A stretch of 64,000 nt of DNA. It comes from Microbacterium paraoxydans (lineage in GTDB: Bacteria > Actinomycetota > Actinomycetes > Actinomycetales > Microbacteriaceae). Below the pieces are notes generated by a model. The model did not search any database, was not told the DNA's origin, and saw only the letters and a list, made by a program, of their open reading frames with translations. Below are positions 1-9,182 of the stretch, one piece after another. The translations under genes were made by a program, and so were the position numbers. Location of the stretch: contig NZ_JAGTUK010000004.1 in the NCBI RefSeq assembly GCF_018224615.1, positions 25,546-89,545 of the forward strand, written 5' to 3'. Position 1 is the first letter of the stretch, and the number at the start of each line of letters is the position of its first letter.

Positions 1-130
1 CGGAGGGGCCGATCACGACCACGACCTCACCGGTGTTCACCGTGAGATCGATGTCGCTCAGGGCCTGGAACTCGCCGTAGTGCTTCTGGACGTTCTCCAC
101 GACGACGAGGGGGGCTTCAGAGGTCATCAT
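1..130 (-). CDS. ABC transporter ATP-binding protein, N-terminus only (amino-acid type)
   Basis: Only the first 43 codons lie in the window; the gene runs off the left edge. The visible protein begins MMTSEAPLVVVENVQKHYGE and reaches the start of the Walker A loop (VVVVIGPS), as in GlnQ/GluA-type polar amino-acid ABC ATPases. The cytoplasmic ATPase would energise uptake through permeases that are not visible here. A -10-like TAGTTT (137-142, minus strand) ends six bases before the first ATG, and a GGAG lies just before the second ATG at 127, so either ATG could be used. The substrate cannot be told from this fragment. Confidence 0.8.
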   Translation of the reverse strand, partial: MMTSEAPLVVVENVQKHYGEFQALSDIDLTVNTGEVVVVIGPS

Positions 131-400
131 TTCTCCAAACTAGCCACGCGTTGCGCATGGTTCCAGGCACCGCGGTGAGGTTTACACGTTCGTAATCACC
201 TGATCGCGGCGACAATGCTTCCTTGCAGGGTCGCCCCACGGCCCGCCCCCTCGGGCCGCGGGATCGCCCTGCCGCCACGCTCCCAGCGACAGCGGGCAGC
301 AGGTCTCCGATCGTGTGCGATCGCCCTCACGATGGCAGAGCAGCCGGCGGGCTGTCAGACTTCTTGAGGATTTCTTGAGCCACGGCGTGAGCCGGCCGGA
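131..400. other. Intergenic region upstream of the ABC ATPase
   Basis: No gene is visible. It contains the -10-like TAGTTT for the ABC ATPase (137-142 read on minus), an imperfect inverted repeat TTACACGTTCGTAA at 182-195 that could be an operator, and two short GC-rich hairpins (stems at 240-245/252-257 and 341-345/350-354). The hairpins lie downstream of the TAXI gene and might slow or end its transcript, but neither is followed by a T-run on the minus strand, so a terminator call is weak. Confidence 0.4.
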
Positions 401-1360
401 TCAGTCGCGCAGGTCGCGGTAGTACTCCTCCGCGCCCGGGTGCAACGGCACCGGCCCCGTGAAGATCGCCGAGCGCCTGTCGAGCAGTGCCGCCGCGGGC
501 ACCTGCTGCGCCAGGGTCGTCCGGTCGTCGAACAGGGTCGCCAGCACATCCCGCACGACCGCGGGCGGAGTCGAGCCCGCCGTCACCAGGTAGTTCGGCA
601 CGGCGAGCGTGGTGACCGCCGCCGCGAGCCCGTACGTCCCCGCCGGCACGTCCGCCGGGCGGTATGCGTGCGAGTAGCGGTCGTTGACCTCGTTCACCCA
701 CTCCTGCTCGATCGGCAGCAGTCGCACCGCCTCCGTGTCCGCGAGTTCCGCGATGCCCGGGGTCGGCAGTCCGCCCACCCAGAAGAACCCGTCGATCTCC
801 CCCTGCTCCATCGCCGCGATCGACGCGCCGAGGCCGAGCTGGGGATCCCGGATCGACGCGGCCTCCACGCCGGCGGCGGCCAGCACGCGACCCGCGATCA
901 CGTTCACACCCGAGTTCTCCGCCCCGAGCGACACCGTCATCCCCGCGAGGTCGGCGAGGTCGTCCACCGGGGAGTCACCGCGCACGACCACCTGCAGATA
1001 CTCGTCGTAGAGCCGCGCGACCGCCGTCACGTCCTGCGGCTCGGTGAACGCGCCCGTCCCGGCGACGGCGTCCGCCGCGGCGTCGCCCTGCGCGAATCCC
1101 AGCAGCGCCTCGCCCGCGCTCACCCGCAGCAGGTTGTCGACCGACCCGGCCGTCTGCTCCGCCACCACGTCGACCGCCCTGGCCTGCGACACCGCCTCCG
1201 CCACCGCGGTGCCGTACGCGAAGTACACGCCGGTCGAGCCCCCGCTCGCGATCGCGTACCGCTCGCCGGTCCACTCGCTCGCCCGCGACGTGCACGCCGC
1301 GAACGCGAGCGCCACTCCGAGCACGAGCACTCCGGCCACGATCCGGCGCACCCGGCTCAT
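401..1360 (-). CDS. TAXI-family solute-binding lipoprotein
   Basis: A 319-residue secreted binding protein of the TAXI group, normally the periplasmic component of TRAP transporters. Residues 1-22 form a lipoprotein signal peptide and Cys23 sits in the lipobox FAAC, so the mature protein should be membrane-anchored outside the cell. The family segment SGGSTGVYFAYG is at about 39-50, followed by the NSGVNV and DGFFWVGG segments typical of TAXI proteins. The ATG overlaps the stop of the upstream histidine kinase gene (ATGA), so translation is probably coupled. No TRAP membrane subunits are in the window. Its place as third gene of a two-component operon suggests it could present a ligand to the kinase; that is inference. 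Confidence 0.85.
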   Translation of the reverse strand: MSRVRRIVAGVLVLGVALAFAACTSRASEWTGERYAIASGGSTGVYFAYGTAVAEAVSQARAVDVVAEQTAGSVDNLLRVSAGEALLGFAQGDAAADAVAGTGAFTEPQDVTAVARLYDEYLQVVVRGDSPVDDLADLAGMTVSLGAENSGVNVIAGRVLAAAGVEAASIRDPQLGLGASIAAMEQGEIDGFFWVGGLPTPGIAELADTEAVRLLPIEQEWVNEVNDRYSHAYRPADVPAGTYGLAAAVTTLAVPNYLVTAGSTPPAVVRDVLATLFDDRTTLAQQVPAAALLDRRSAIFTGPVPLHPGAEEYYRDLRD

Positions 1361-2733
1361 GCGCCACCCTCCTCGGGCAGCACCAGCGCGACCAGCAGCC
1401 CGCCGCCGTCCGCCGAGCTCACGCGCAGCTCTCCGCCGACCGTCGTCAGCAGGTCCGTCGCGATCGCCAGCCCCAGGCCGGTACCCGGCTGGTCTCCGCT
1501 GTCGGGGCTGCGCCAGAACCGGTCGGTCGCGGATTCCGCGTCCTCTCGGCTGAGACCCGCGCCGTGATCGCGTACCGTCAGGTGGCAACCGTCGGCGTGG
1601 CGCTGCGCCCCGATCTCGATCACCCCGCCCGCGGGCGAGTACTTGACGGCGTTGTCGATCGCCGCGTCGAGGGCGGCCTCCACGATCGTGCGGTCGGTGA
1701 TCGTGATCACGGACTCCTCGCCCGTGCGGCGCAGACTCATCCCCCGGTGCTCCGCCACGTCGCGCCAGGCCTCGAGCCGCCGCGACGCCACGGTCGCGAG
1801 GTCCACGGCCGACAGGGTCGAGTCGGTGCGGCCGCCGCGGGCGAGGCCGAGCAGCGTCTCCAGGATGCGGCTCATCCGCCGCCCCTCCTCGCGCGTCTCC
1901 TCCACGTCGTCGTCCCACTCCCGGCCGAGCCCCGTCGCGAGGTGCTCGACCCGCAGCAGCAGCGCGTTCAGCGGATTGCGCAGCTCGTGCGAGGCGTTCA
2001 ACGCGAACTCCTGCTGCCGCGTCATCACACGCTCGATCTCGTCCGCCATGCCGTTGAACACCCTGGTCATGCGCCGCAGCTCCGGCGGGCCCGTGTCCTC
2101 CGCGACCCTGGCGTCCATCTCGCCTCGCTCGATCGCCACCATCGCCTCGTCCAGCCGGCGCACGGGTGACAGCACCCAGCGCGCGAGCCCCGCCACGAGA
2201 AGCACGCCGAGCCCGCTCAGCACCACCACGACCGCGCCGAGGAGCAGCGTCTGCTGCAGGATCGCCGTGCGCGGCCCGTCGACGTCGCCCGCGACCAGCA
2301 CGGCGCCGATCACGTCACCGTCGTCGAACACGGGCTCCGCGAGCGCCGCATCCGGCAGTGCCCACGGGAGCGCCGCGCCCGGCTGCTCCGCGCGGCGACC
2401 GGAGAGCGCGAGCCGGACGCGCTCGGCATCCTCCTCCGACAGCACCGCGTCGCCGTGGCCGCCCGCCGCCCAGGCGCTCCCGGTGAGATCGAACACCGTC
2501 ACCTCGATGCCGTACACCTCCTGGAACCGCCGCACCTCCGCGTCGATCACCGCGGGACTGCCCGAACGCAGGGCCTGCCGTGCGCTCGTGACGAAGTAGC
2601 CCAGATCGCCCAGCTGCTCGGTGTAGAACGCCTGCTGCACGCTGCGCGATGCGCTCCAGGCCGCCACGCTGCCGAGTGACACCAGCACCGCGACCAGCGG
2701 CACCAGGAACACCACGATCAGGCGACGACGCAC
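1357..2733 (-). CDS. Sensor histidine kinase with HAMP domain
   Basis: A 458-residue class I transmembrane kinase. Residues 5-27 form TM1, about 28-160 an extracytoplasmic sensor region, about 162-186 TM2, and 187-240 a HAMP linker. The dimerisation/phosphoacceptor box ASHELRNPLN has His249; the ATPase part shows the N box with Asn361 (IDNAVKYSP), G1 DHGAGL at about 389 and G2 GTGLGL at about 417. It is encoded three bases after the response regulator and overlaps the TAXI gene by four bases, so the three form one operon. The partner regulator is the OmpR-type protein next door. The signal is unknown; the TAXI lipoprotein is a candidate accessory sensor. Confidence 0.92.
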   Translation of the reverse strand: MRRRLIVVFLVPLVAVLVSLGSVAAWSASRSVQQAFYTEQLGDLGYFVTSARQALRSGSPAVIDAEVRRFQEVYGIEVTVFDLTGSAWAAGGHGDAVLSEEDAERVRLALSGRRAEQPGAALPWALPDAALAEPVFDDGDVIGAVLVAGDVDGPRTAILQQTLLLGAVVVVLSGLGVLLVAGLARWVLSPVRRLDEAMVAIERGEMDARVAEDTGPPELRRMTRVFNGMADEIERVMTRQQEFALNASHELRNPLNALLLRVEHLATGLGREWDDDVEETREEGRRMSRILETLLGLARGGRTDSTLSAVDLATVASRRLEAWRDVAEHRGMSLRRTGEESVITITDRTIVEAALDAAIDNAVKYSPAGGVIEIGAQRHADGCHLTVRDHGAGLSREDAESATDRFWRSPDSGDQPGTGLGLAIATDLLTTVGGELRVSSADGGGLLVALVLPEEGGA

Positions 2734-2736
2734 GGC

Positions 2737-3408
2737 TCAGGACTCCGCGAGCCGGTAGCCGACGCCGCGCACGGTCTCGATGAAGCCGCGGTCGCCCGTC
2801 TTCCGCCGGATCGCCGCGACGTGCACCTCCAGCGAGTGCCCGAACCCGCGCCAGTCGGTGTTCCAGACCTCGCGGATCAGGCGCTCCTTCGGCACGGCCA
2901 CGCCGGGGTAGCGCGCCAGCACGCCCACGATGTCGAACTCCTTGCGGGTCAGTCCGACCGGGCTCCCGTCGACGAGCACCTCGCGCCCCACGAGGTCGAT
3001 GCGCACACTCCCGTCGTGCAGCAGCACCCGCGTATCGGCCTCCGTGCGCAGCGGACGGGAACGCCGCGTGACGGCCTCGATCCGCGCCAGCAGCTCATGC
3101 ACGTCGTACGGCTTCACCACGAAGTCGTCGGCGCCCGCACGCAGGCCCTTGATGCGCTCCGCCACCTGATTGCGGGCGGTCACGATCACGATCGGCACAT
3201 CGGAGCGCCCGCGGATGCGCCGGCACAGATCGATGCCGTCCACGTCGGGCAGCCCGAGGTCGAGCAGCACGACCTCGGTGTCCGCGTCCACGAGCTCGAG
3301 CGCCTGCGCACCGTCGGCCGCGCGAACCGTCGCATACCCGGAGCGCGCGAGGAACGCCTCCAGTGCCGCCGCGACCCGTTCGTCGTCCTCGACGATCAGA
3401 ATCCTCAT
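2737..3408 (-). CDS. OmpR/PhoB-family response regulator
   Basis: A 223-residue DNA-binding response regulator. The receiver domain (1-115) has the acidic pair in VEDDE, phosphoacceptor Asp50 (VVLLDLGLP) and Lys99 (VVKPYD). The C-terminal winged helix (about 130-220) contains LTRKEFDIVGVLARYPG and the family ending EVHVAAIRRKTGDRGFIETVRGVGYRL. The ATG at 3408 was chosen because the protein starts MRILIVEDDE and is preceded by a GGGGGG ribosome binding site; reading further upstream adds only low-complexity sequence. It is the promoter-proximal gene of the operon with the kinase and the TAXI lipoprotein and probably controls that operon or a transport operon elsewhere. Confidence 0.93.
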   Translation of the reverse strand: MRILIVEDDERVAAALEAFLARSGYATVRAADGAQALELVDADTEVVLLDLGLPDVDGIDLCRRIRGRSDVPIVIVTARNQVAERIKGLRAGADDFVVKPYDVHELLARIEAVTRRSRPLRTEADTRVLLHDGSVRIDLVGREVLVDGSPVGLTRKEFDIVGVLARYPGVAVPKERLIREVWNTDWRGFGHSLEVHVAAIRRKTGDRGFIETVRGVGYRLAES

Positions 3409-3440
3409 CGCCCCCCGCTTCCCCGCTCTTCCCCGCTCGC

Positions 3441-4253
3441 TCAGCCCGCCGGTGCGGCCCGCTGCGCGAATGCGCTCTCGTACAGGCACACGCTCGCTGC
3501 CGTCGCCAGGTTGAGCGATTCCGCACGACCGAAGATCGGCAGGCGCAGCACCCGGTCCGCCAGCTCCAGCGCGTCGTCGTCCAGGCCGCGCGCCTCGTTG
3601 CCGAAGAGCCACGCCGTAGGCTCGGCCAGCACGCCTTCCGCGCGAGCCGCGAGCAGATCGTCGCCCTTCACGTCGGCGGCCAGGATGCGCAGACCCGCGG
3701 CGTGTGCACGGTCGATCACGTCGGGCAGTTCACCACCGACAGACACGGGCAGGTGGAACAGGGAGCCCGTCGTCGCCCGCACGACCTTCGGGTTGTAGGG
3801 GTCGACGGTGCGGCCCGTCAAGACCACCGCGTCCGCACCCGCGGCATCGGCGGCCCGGATGATGGTGCCCAGGTTGCCCGGATCACGCACCTCCTCGCAG
3901 ATCGCGACGAGGCGCGGGGCGGCGTCGAAGATGTCTCGCACGGAGGTCGGCGTCTGCCGCACGACGGACACGAGCCCCTGGGGCGTCACGGTGTCGGCCA
4001 TCGCATGCAGCACGTCCTCCGTGACGTACTCCACGCGCACGTCGGCGTCGGCCGCCTTCGCCCGGATGTCGGGATGCCGCTCCCAGCCCCCGGGGGTGGC
4101 GAACAGCTCGACGATCGCCTCGGGACGATAGGTCAGGGCCTCGCGGACCGACTGCGGTCCTTCCAGCAGGAACAGCCCGGTCTCGGTACGCGCGCTGCGC
4201 TTGGTCAGCTTGGCGACGGCACGGACTCGGGGGGAACGAGGGTTCTCCAGCAC
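3441..4253 (-). CDS. TrmH/SpoU-family RNA 2'-O-methyltransferase
   Basis: A SPOUT-fold methyltransferase of about 270 residues that should transfer a methyl group from SAM to a ribose 2'-OH in 23S rRNA or tRNA. An N-terminal substrate-binding part is followed by the three SpoU motifs: [29 protein letters not shown] and LPIFGRAESLNLATAASV. Two GTG codons are available. The one at 4253 is preferred because a -10-like TAGACT (4260-4265 on minus) ends six bases before it, the leaderless arrangement seen throughout this window; starting at 4259 would add two residues. It lies downstream of rplT as in many actinomycetes but has its own promoter. The exact RNA target is not decided by the sequence. 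Confidence 0.88.
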   Translation of the reverse strand: MLENPRSPRVRAVAKLTKRSARTETGLFLLEGPQSVREALTYRPEAIVELFATPGGWERHPDIRAKAADADVRVEYVTEDVLHAMADTVTPQGLVSVVRQTPTSVRDIFDAAPRLVAICEEVRDPGNLGTIIRAADAAGADAVVLTGRTVDPYNPKVVRATTGSLFHLPVSVGGELPDVIDRAHAAGLRILAADVKGDDLLAARAEGVLAEPTAWLFGNEARGLDDDALELADRVLRLPIFGRAESLNLATAASVCLYESAFAQRAAPAG

Positions 4254-4291
4254 GATCACAGTCTAGAGCGACGGCGGTGCCCGGAAACGCG

Positions 4292-4325
4292 GAACGGGCG
4301 CCCTCCCGGAGGAAGGCGCCCGTTC
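4292..4325 (-). terminator. Hairpin terminator after rplT
   Basis: An 11-base-pair perfect stem (4292-4302 with 4315-4325; GAACGGGCGCC) and a 12-base loop lie 12 bases past the rplT stop on the minus strand. The stem is followed on that strand by CGCGTTTCC, a weak T tract. It should end the infC-rpmI-rplT transcript before the methyltransferase gene. Confidence 0.75.
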
Positions 4326-4337
4326 GGAGCGAGATGC

Positions 4338-4724
4338 TTACGCAGCCGACTTCGGCGCGTTGACGTCGGAGGGCAGAGCCTTCTTCGCCGTCTCGACCAG
4401 CGTCGTGAACGTGGCCGCGTCGTTGACCGCGAGGTCGGCGAGCATGCGACGGTCGACCGTGACACCCGCGAGGCCGAGGCCCTGGATGAAGCGGTTGTAC
4501 GTCATGCCGTTCTGACGCGCGGCGGCGTTGATGCGCTGGATCCAGAGGCGACGGAAGTCACCCTTGCGCTTGCGACGGTCCCGGTACGAGTAGACCAGGG
4601 AGTGGATGACCTGCTCCTTGGCCTTCCGGTAGAGGCGCGAACGCTGACCGCGGTAGCCGGAGGCGCGCTCGAGGATGACCCGACGCTTCTTGTGGGCGTT
4701 GACTGCCCGCTTGACTCTTGCCAT
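4338..4724 (-). CDS. rplT: 50S ribosomal protein L20
   Basis: A 128-residue L20, close to the usual 118-128. It binds 23S rRNA early in large-subunit assembly and is a translational repressor of its operon in several bacteria. The basic N-terminal helix ([15 protein letters not shown]) and the globular part with [12 protein letters not shown] and [12 protein letters not shown] are clear. It is third in infC-rpmI-rplT, 31 bases after rpmI. A short Ala/Ser-rich tail (NAPKSAA) follows the conserved fold. The terminator at 4292-4325 closes the operon. Confidence 0.98.
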   Translation of the reverse strand: MARVKRAVNAHKKRRVILERASGYRGQRSRLYRKAKEQVIHSLVYSYRDRRKRKGDFRRLWIQRINAAARQNGMTYNRFIQGLGLAGVTVDRRMLADLAVNDAATFTTLVETAKKALPSDVNAPKSAA

Positions 4725-4755
4725 TTTCCTATGTTCCTATCGTGCGTTCGGCGCG

Positions 4756-4950
4756 TCAGCGACCGAGAAGCTTGTTCGCGACCTTGGTGTCAGCCTTCGA
4801 CAGCACCTGGTCCTGGTTCAGACGACGGGTGCGACGGCTCGACTTGTGCTCGAGGTTGTGGCGCATGTTCGCCTGCTGCTTCTTCAGCTTTCCGCTGCCG
4901 GTGATCTTGAAGCGCTTCTTAGCACCCGAGTGGGTCTTCTGCTTCGGCAT
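4756..4950 (-). CDS. rpmI: 50S ribosomal protein L35
   Basis: A 64-residue basic protein with the L35 signature [20 protein letters not shown] and [18 protein letters not shown]. It is a component of the large ribosomal subunit. The gene lies 73 bases after infC and 31 before rplT in the classic order. A GAAGAG-type ribosome binding site precedes the ATG. Confidence 0.98.
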   Translation of the reverse strand: MPKQKTHSGAKKRFKITGSGKLKKQQANMRHNLEHKSSRRTRRLNQDQVLSKADTKVANKLLGR

Positions 4951-5023
4951 CTTCTCTTCCTTCGTGATGGCGCCTTGTCAGGCGACGGTGTCTACCCGCG
5001 TTGCGGGAGTTCTGGGGCGGACG

Positions 5024-5650
<627 letters not shown>

Positions 5651-5889
5651 GCGGAGCTCCTTAGACGATGTGATTCGGCCACCGCGATGCGGATGCATCC
5701 CGGGCGAAATCGGACTCGTCCCCCACCCGCCGGCACTCAGACGCCGGCTTCGCACCCTGTCTACCGGTTCTCTCGTGACGAGCGGAACCGGCGGAGTGCA
5801 AGACCCGGTAGCCTGGAACGGCAAGCGCGGGTGGGAAGTGAATCCTCTTTCGTTCCGGAGCATGACGCTCCGGAGCCCGCCAAAGTCTA
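5651..5889 (-). promoter_or_regulatory. infC promoter and structured mRNA leader
   Basis: A TAGACT -10 element at 5884-5889 (minus) would start a leader of about 225 bases before the infC AUC codon. Three hairpins are visible in it: a perfect 8-bp stem with 5-base loop at 5854-5874, right at the predicted 5' end; a longer stem at 5764-5791 (CCGGTTC with GAACCGG plus an inner CTCG/CGAG); and a 6-bp stem with 8-base loop at 5729-5748. The last 60 bases carry the AAGGAG. Structured leaders upstream of infC or L20 are established autoregulatory sites in other bacteria; a similar role here is inferred. Confidence 0.55.
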
Positions 5890-5906
5890 ACAGAAGGCAA
5901 GGCGAA

Positions 5907-6305
5907 GTGACGAACCAGGCACCCGACGAGGCGGCACGCGAGCGCGAAGAGCGCTGGGCACGACAGGAGGAGGCGGCCTCGTCCGCCGTTCGCGACATCG
6001 CGGACGTCCCGGCCGTCGAGGTCATCACGACCGCAGCCGTCCACCTGATGAGCGCCGCCGCCGTCAAGCTCGGCCTCGCCGACGACCCCGACGCGGCCGA
6101 GCAGCTCGACCTCGACGAGGCCCGCAAGCTCATCAACGCCCTCGCCGGACTCATCACCGCCGGGGCGCCCGAGATCAGCGACATGCACGCGCGGTCGCTG
6201 CGCGACGGCCTGCGCTCGCTCCAGCTCGCGTTCCGCGAGGCCTCGACCATCCCCGATCCGATCGGCAAGGGTCCCGGCGAGAAGTGGACCGGCCCGGTCA
6301 CCTGA
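5907..6305 (+). CDS. DUF1844 domain protein
   Basis: A 132-residue acidic protein with the DUF1844 core (about 38-100): [20 protein letters not shown] followed by [17 protein letters not shown]. It has no signal peptide or clear membrane span. Such genes are found next to infC in many actinomycetes, divergently transcribed, as here. The GTG start at 5907 follows an AAGGCGAA site. Its function is unknown. The charged N-terminal 30 residues ([15 protein letters not shown]) may form a helix. Confidence 0.85.
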   Translation: MTNQAPDEAAREREERWARQEEAASSAVRDIADVPAVEVITTAAVHLMSAAAVKLGLADDPDAAEQLDLDEARKLINALAGLITAGAPEISDMHARSLRDGLRSLQLAFREASTIPDPIGKGPGEKWTGPVT

Positions 6306-6322
6306 CCGCGGCCCGCCCCCGG

Positions 6323-7120
6323 TCAGGAGCTGCGGCGGAGCTTCACGGTGAGCGAGTCCGCCAGCACGGCGATGCGGTCGTCGGCCGCCCAGCGCTGAGC
6401 CAGACGCGCGAGCACAGCGTCGAGCACGTCACGCTCCAGTCCGTCGACGAGTTCCAGCACCACGATCAGCTCAGGCCCGCGCAGACGCGCATCCGGGTCG
6501 CCGGGCGCCACCGCCACGTCGATCACGGCCAGCTCGTGCGCGACGCTCTCCTGCAGGGCCGTGAAGACCTCGGGAGAGTGGAAGCTCGGCTCCCACGCGT
6601 GCCCCTGCGCGACCGCCCACACGGCCGGCCGACGGATCACGAACTCGGTGTCCGACGTGGGGTCCAGCACGATCAGGTCGGTGTCCTCCGCGGAGGCGGC
6701 CAACGCGGCTCGGACCGCCTCGACCGGGATCGGCCGCGCCGTCGGATCCCACCGCTGCATCGCCTCGACCGACGAGAACACCGGCTGCACGCGTCGACCG
6801 TCGGGGGCTGCGACCGTGACGATCGACAGCTCCTGCGTCTTGTCGACCGTGAGCCCGTTCGGCGCGACGCCCTCCTCCCCCTTCTCCGCGATCAGGGGGA
6901 TCAGCACGCGGGCGGCGCGGAAGGCATCCACGACCTCCGCCTGCGAGCCCTTTCCCGCGCGGAAGCGCTGCAGGGCGTCGAGCAGAGCCGGGTCTGCGGA
7001 GCCGTCGTCGGCCGCGTGCGGGTTCGACTCAAAGCTGCGCCCCTCCCACGGGACGCCCGCGGAGTCGGCGCGGTTGTGCGCCTCAGCGCCGTGGCCGTGG
7101 GGGTCAGTCTCCCGCGACAT
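6323..7120 (-). CDS. SseB-family protein
   Basis: A 265-residue protein with an SseB N-terminal domain in its middle part (about 40-155: [51 protein letters not shown]). SseB relatives have no settled function in bacteria. The ATG at 7120 lies 17 bases inside the 3' end of hisA, so the two genes are cotranscribed; this hisA-sseB pairing is common in actinomycetes. The C-terminal 100 residues ([19 protein letters not shown]) look like a separate small domain. No signal peptide is visible. It converges on the DUF1844 gene with 17 bases between stops and no evident terminator. Confidence 0.85.
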   Translation of the reverse strand: MSRETDPHGHGAEAHNRADSAGVPWEGRSFESNPHAADDGSADPALLDALQRFRAGKGSQAEVVDAFRAARVLIPLIAEKGEEGVAPNGLTVDKTQELSIVTVAAPDGRRVQPVFSSVEAMQRWDPTARPIPVEAVRAALAASAEDTDLIVLDPTSDTEFVIRRPAVWAVAQGHAWEPSFHSPEVFTALQESVAHELAVIDVAVAPGDPDARLRGPELIVVLELVDGLERDVLDAVLARLAQRWAADDRIAVLADSLTVKLRRSS

Positions 7121-7850
7121 CCAGCGCCTCAGCCAGTGTGAAGGCCCCGGCGTACAGCGCCTTGCCGACGATGGCCCCCTCGACGCCCAGCGGCACGAGC
7201 TCCCGCAGCGCGGCGATGTCGTCGAGGCTCGAGATGCCACCGGATGCCACGACGGGCTTCGGGGTGCGCGATGTGACCTCGCGAAGCAGCTCCAGGTTCG
7301 GACCGCGCAGCGTGCCGTCCTTCGTCACATCGGTGACCACGTAGCGGCTGCAGCCGGCGTCCTCCAGGCGGTCGAGCACCTCCCAGAGGTCACCGCCCTC
7401 CTTGGTCCATCCGCGGGCGGCGAGGGTGGTGCCGCGCACGTCGAGGCCGACCGCGATCGCCTCCCCGAAGCGGCTGATCACGTCTGCCGCCCATTCGGGG
7501 TTCTCCAGCGCGGCGGTACCGAGGTTGATGCGCGAGGCGCCGCTCTCGAGCGCCGCCTCCAGGCTCGCGTCGTCGCGGATGCCCCCGGAGAGCTCCACGT
7601 TCACGCCGCGGAACTGCTTGATGACCTTGCGCAGGATCGAGGTGTTGCTCCCGCGACCGAACGCCGCGTCCAGGTCGACCAGGTGGATCCAGGAGGCACC
7701 CTGAGCCACCCACTCCCCTGCCGCGTCGAGCGGGTCGCCGTAGCTCGTCTCGGTACCGGCCTCGCCCTGGGTCAGTCGGACGGCCTTGCCGCCGGCGACG
7801 TCCACGGCGGGAAGGAGCGTGAGCGAAGGAGACTGCGCGAAGTCGTTCAT
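7104..7850 (-). CDS. hisA: Phosphoribosyl isomerase HisA/PriA
   Basis: A 248-residue (beta/alpha)8 barrel isomerase that converts ProFAR to PRFAR in histidine synthesis. In actinomycetes the PriA form also performs the TrpF step of tryptophan synthesis. The catalytic aspartates are Asp17 in [10 protein letters not shown] and the one in [15 protein letters not shown], a segment typical of PriA. The start at 7850 has an AAGGA site five bases upstream. A -10-like TAGCCT (7900-7905 minus) gives it its own promoter, needed because the neighbouring hisCBH operon is separated from it by a gene in the opposite direction. Confidence 0.95.
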   Translation of the reverse strand: MNDFAQSPSLTLLPAVDVAGGKAVRLTQGEAGTETSYGDPLDAAGEWVAQGASWIHLVDLDAAFGRGSNTSILRKVIKQFRGVNVELSGGIRDDASLEAALESGASRINLGTAALENPEWAADVISRFGEAIAVGLDVRGTTLAARGWTKEGGDLWEVLDRLEDAGCSRYVVTDVTKDGTLRGPNLELLREVTSRTPKPVVASGGISSLDDIAALRELVPLGVEGAIVGKALYAGAFTLAEALDVAGD

Positions 7851-7991
7851 GAGGTCCTTGATTCGGGTGACGCTGCGGCCCGAGCGGGCGCGACACACGA
7901 GGCTACCGCGAGCGTCGGCGCCCGCCCAAATGCGTGACGGGGCGGCCTCCGCACCGCGTCCGCTGACATTCCGTCGGGTAACATGCTACGG

Positions 7992-9095
7992 ATGTCAGCG
8001 CGAGAGACGGTCGACCGATCACCCGAGCACCGGCGCGTGCGCGCAGACCGGGAGGCCACCGTCCCGCGCCCCCGGTCGGCCGTGTCCGGCACCGCCCCCG
8101 CGGCGACACCCGCGCCGCCGGAGACGGAGCATGAGAAGGGCGCGCGGACTCGCACCCGTCGACCGCGGAGCGAAACCGCACCACGGCCGTCCTTCCTCAC
8201 CGAGGACACGCCGGCCGAACCCGCGCGCATGGGGTTCCGCGGAGCGCTCAACCGGGTCGGCATGGACCTCCGGCCGGGTGCGATCGAGCGGGCCTTCCGC
8301 TGCGACGAGGCCGCCGTGAGCCGACAGTGGGCGGGACCACGCACGATCGCCATCGTCAACGGCAAGGGCGGTGCCGGGAAGACGCCGACGACGGTCTTCC
8401 TGGCCGCGGTGTTCGCCCGCTTCGGCGGGGCCGGGGTGCTCGCGTGGGACAACCATCAAACACGCGGGACCCTCGGCTGGCGGACCGAGTCGGCGGCGCA
8501 CGACCGCACCGTGCGGGAGATGCTCGCCGACAGCACCCGCCTGATCAGCCCCGATGCCAAGGCGGCCGACCTCGCCGACTACGTCCACCATCAGCCGCGG
8601 GACCGCTTCGATGTGCTCCGCTCGCAGCCGCCGCGCCTCGCGCATGACGATCGCCTGGGCCCCGCCGAGATCGACGTGCTGCAGACGGTCGCCGCCCGGT
8701 TCTACCGACTGATCATCGTCGACTCCGGCAACGACGAGTCCGATCCCCTCTGGCGGCGGATGATCGACCACACGGATCAGCTCGTGGTCGCCACGACCAC
8801 ACGCGGGGATCACGCCGAAGCGGGGGCGCTGTTGCTCGAAGCCCTCGCGGAGCGCGACGAGCGTTCGGCGCACCTGGTGGAGCAGTCCGTCATCGTCGTC
8901 TCCCAGGCCGATCCCCGGGCGACGCCGACCGAGATCGCCACCGTCGCCTCGGGCTACCGCTCTCTCAGTCGGGAGGTGCGCACCATCCCGTACGACCGGG
9001 AGATGGTGGACGGGCCCTTGCGCTACGACGCCCTCGCGGGGAAGACCCAGCGCGCCTGGCTGTCCGCCGCCGCCTCCGTCGCGCGCGGACTCTGA
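7992..9095 (+). CDS. MinD/ParA-like P-loop ATPase
   Basis: A protein of 367 residues. About 100 N-terminal residues are disordered, Arg/Pro-rich and charged; the rest is a deviant Walker A ATPase: VNGKGGAGKTPTTVFLAAVF, then WDNHQTRGTLGWRTES, LIIVDSGNDESDPLWRR (Walker B-like) and VIVVSQADPRATPTE. The P after GKT is unusual for MinD/ParA. No ParB partner is nearby. A -10-like TAACAT (7979-7984) ends seven bases before ATG 7992 and there is no ribosome binding site, so the mRNA is probably leaderless; ATG 7983 overlaps the hexamer. The gene interrupts the histidine cluster in reverse orientation. Possible roles are positioning or secretion-associated ATPase, as with the EspI-like proteins that share this layout, but the function is unknown. 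Confidence 0.8.
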   Translation: MSARETVDRSPEHRRVRADREATVPRPRSAVSGTAPAATPAPPETEHEKGARTRTRRPRSETAPRPSFLTEDTPAEPARMGFRGALNRVGMDLRPGAIERAFRCDEAAVSRQWAGPRTIAIVNGKGGAGKTPTTVFLAAVFARFGGAGVLAWDNHQTRGTLGWRTESAAHDRTVREMLADSTRLISPDAKAADLADYVHHQPRDRFDVLRSQPPRLAHDDRLGPAEIDVLQTVAARFYRLIIVDSGNDESDPLWRRMIDHTDQLVVATTTRGDHAEAGALLLEALAERDERSAHLVEQSVIVVSQADPRATPTEIATVASGYRSLSREVRTIPYDREMVDGPLRYDALAGKTQRAWLSAAASVARGL

Positions 9096-9182
9096 CACCG
9101 CAGTCCCGAGAGACCGCGACGCCGCGGCGCGAGCGCACGCCGCGAGCCTGGACCGCGAGCACGCCGCGGTCTCGACCGCGCC

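Noticed and set aside
5651..5696. ATG 5696 as the infC start
   Set aside because: It would put the strong AAGGAG inside the gene and add 15 non-conserved residues; ATC 5650 fits family start and spacing.
9096..9182. Terminator between the ParA-like gene and hisH
   Set aside because: A 9-bp stem (9110-9118 with 9165-9173) exists but the 46-base loop and lack of a T-run make it unconvincing.
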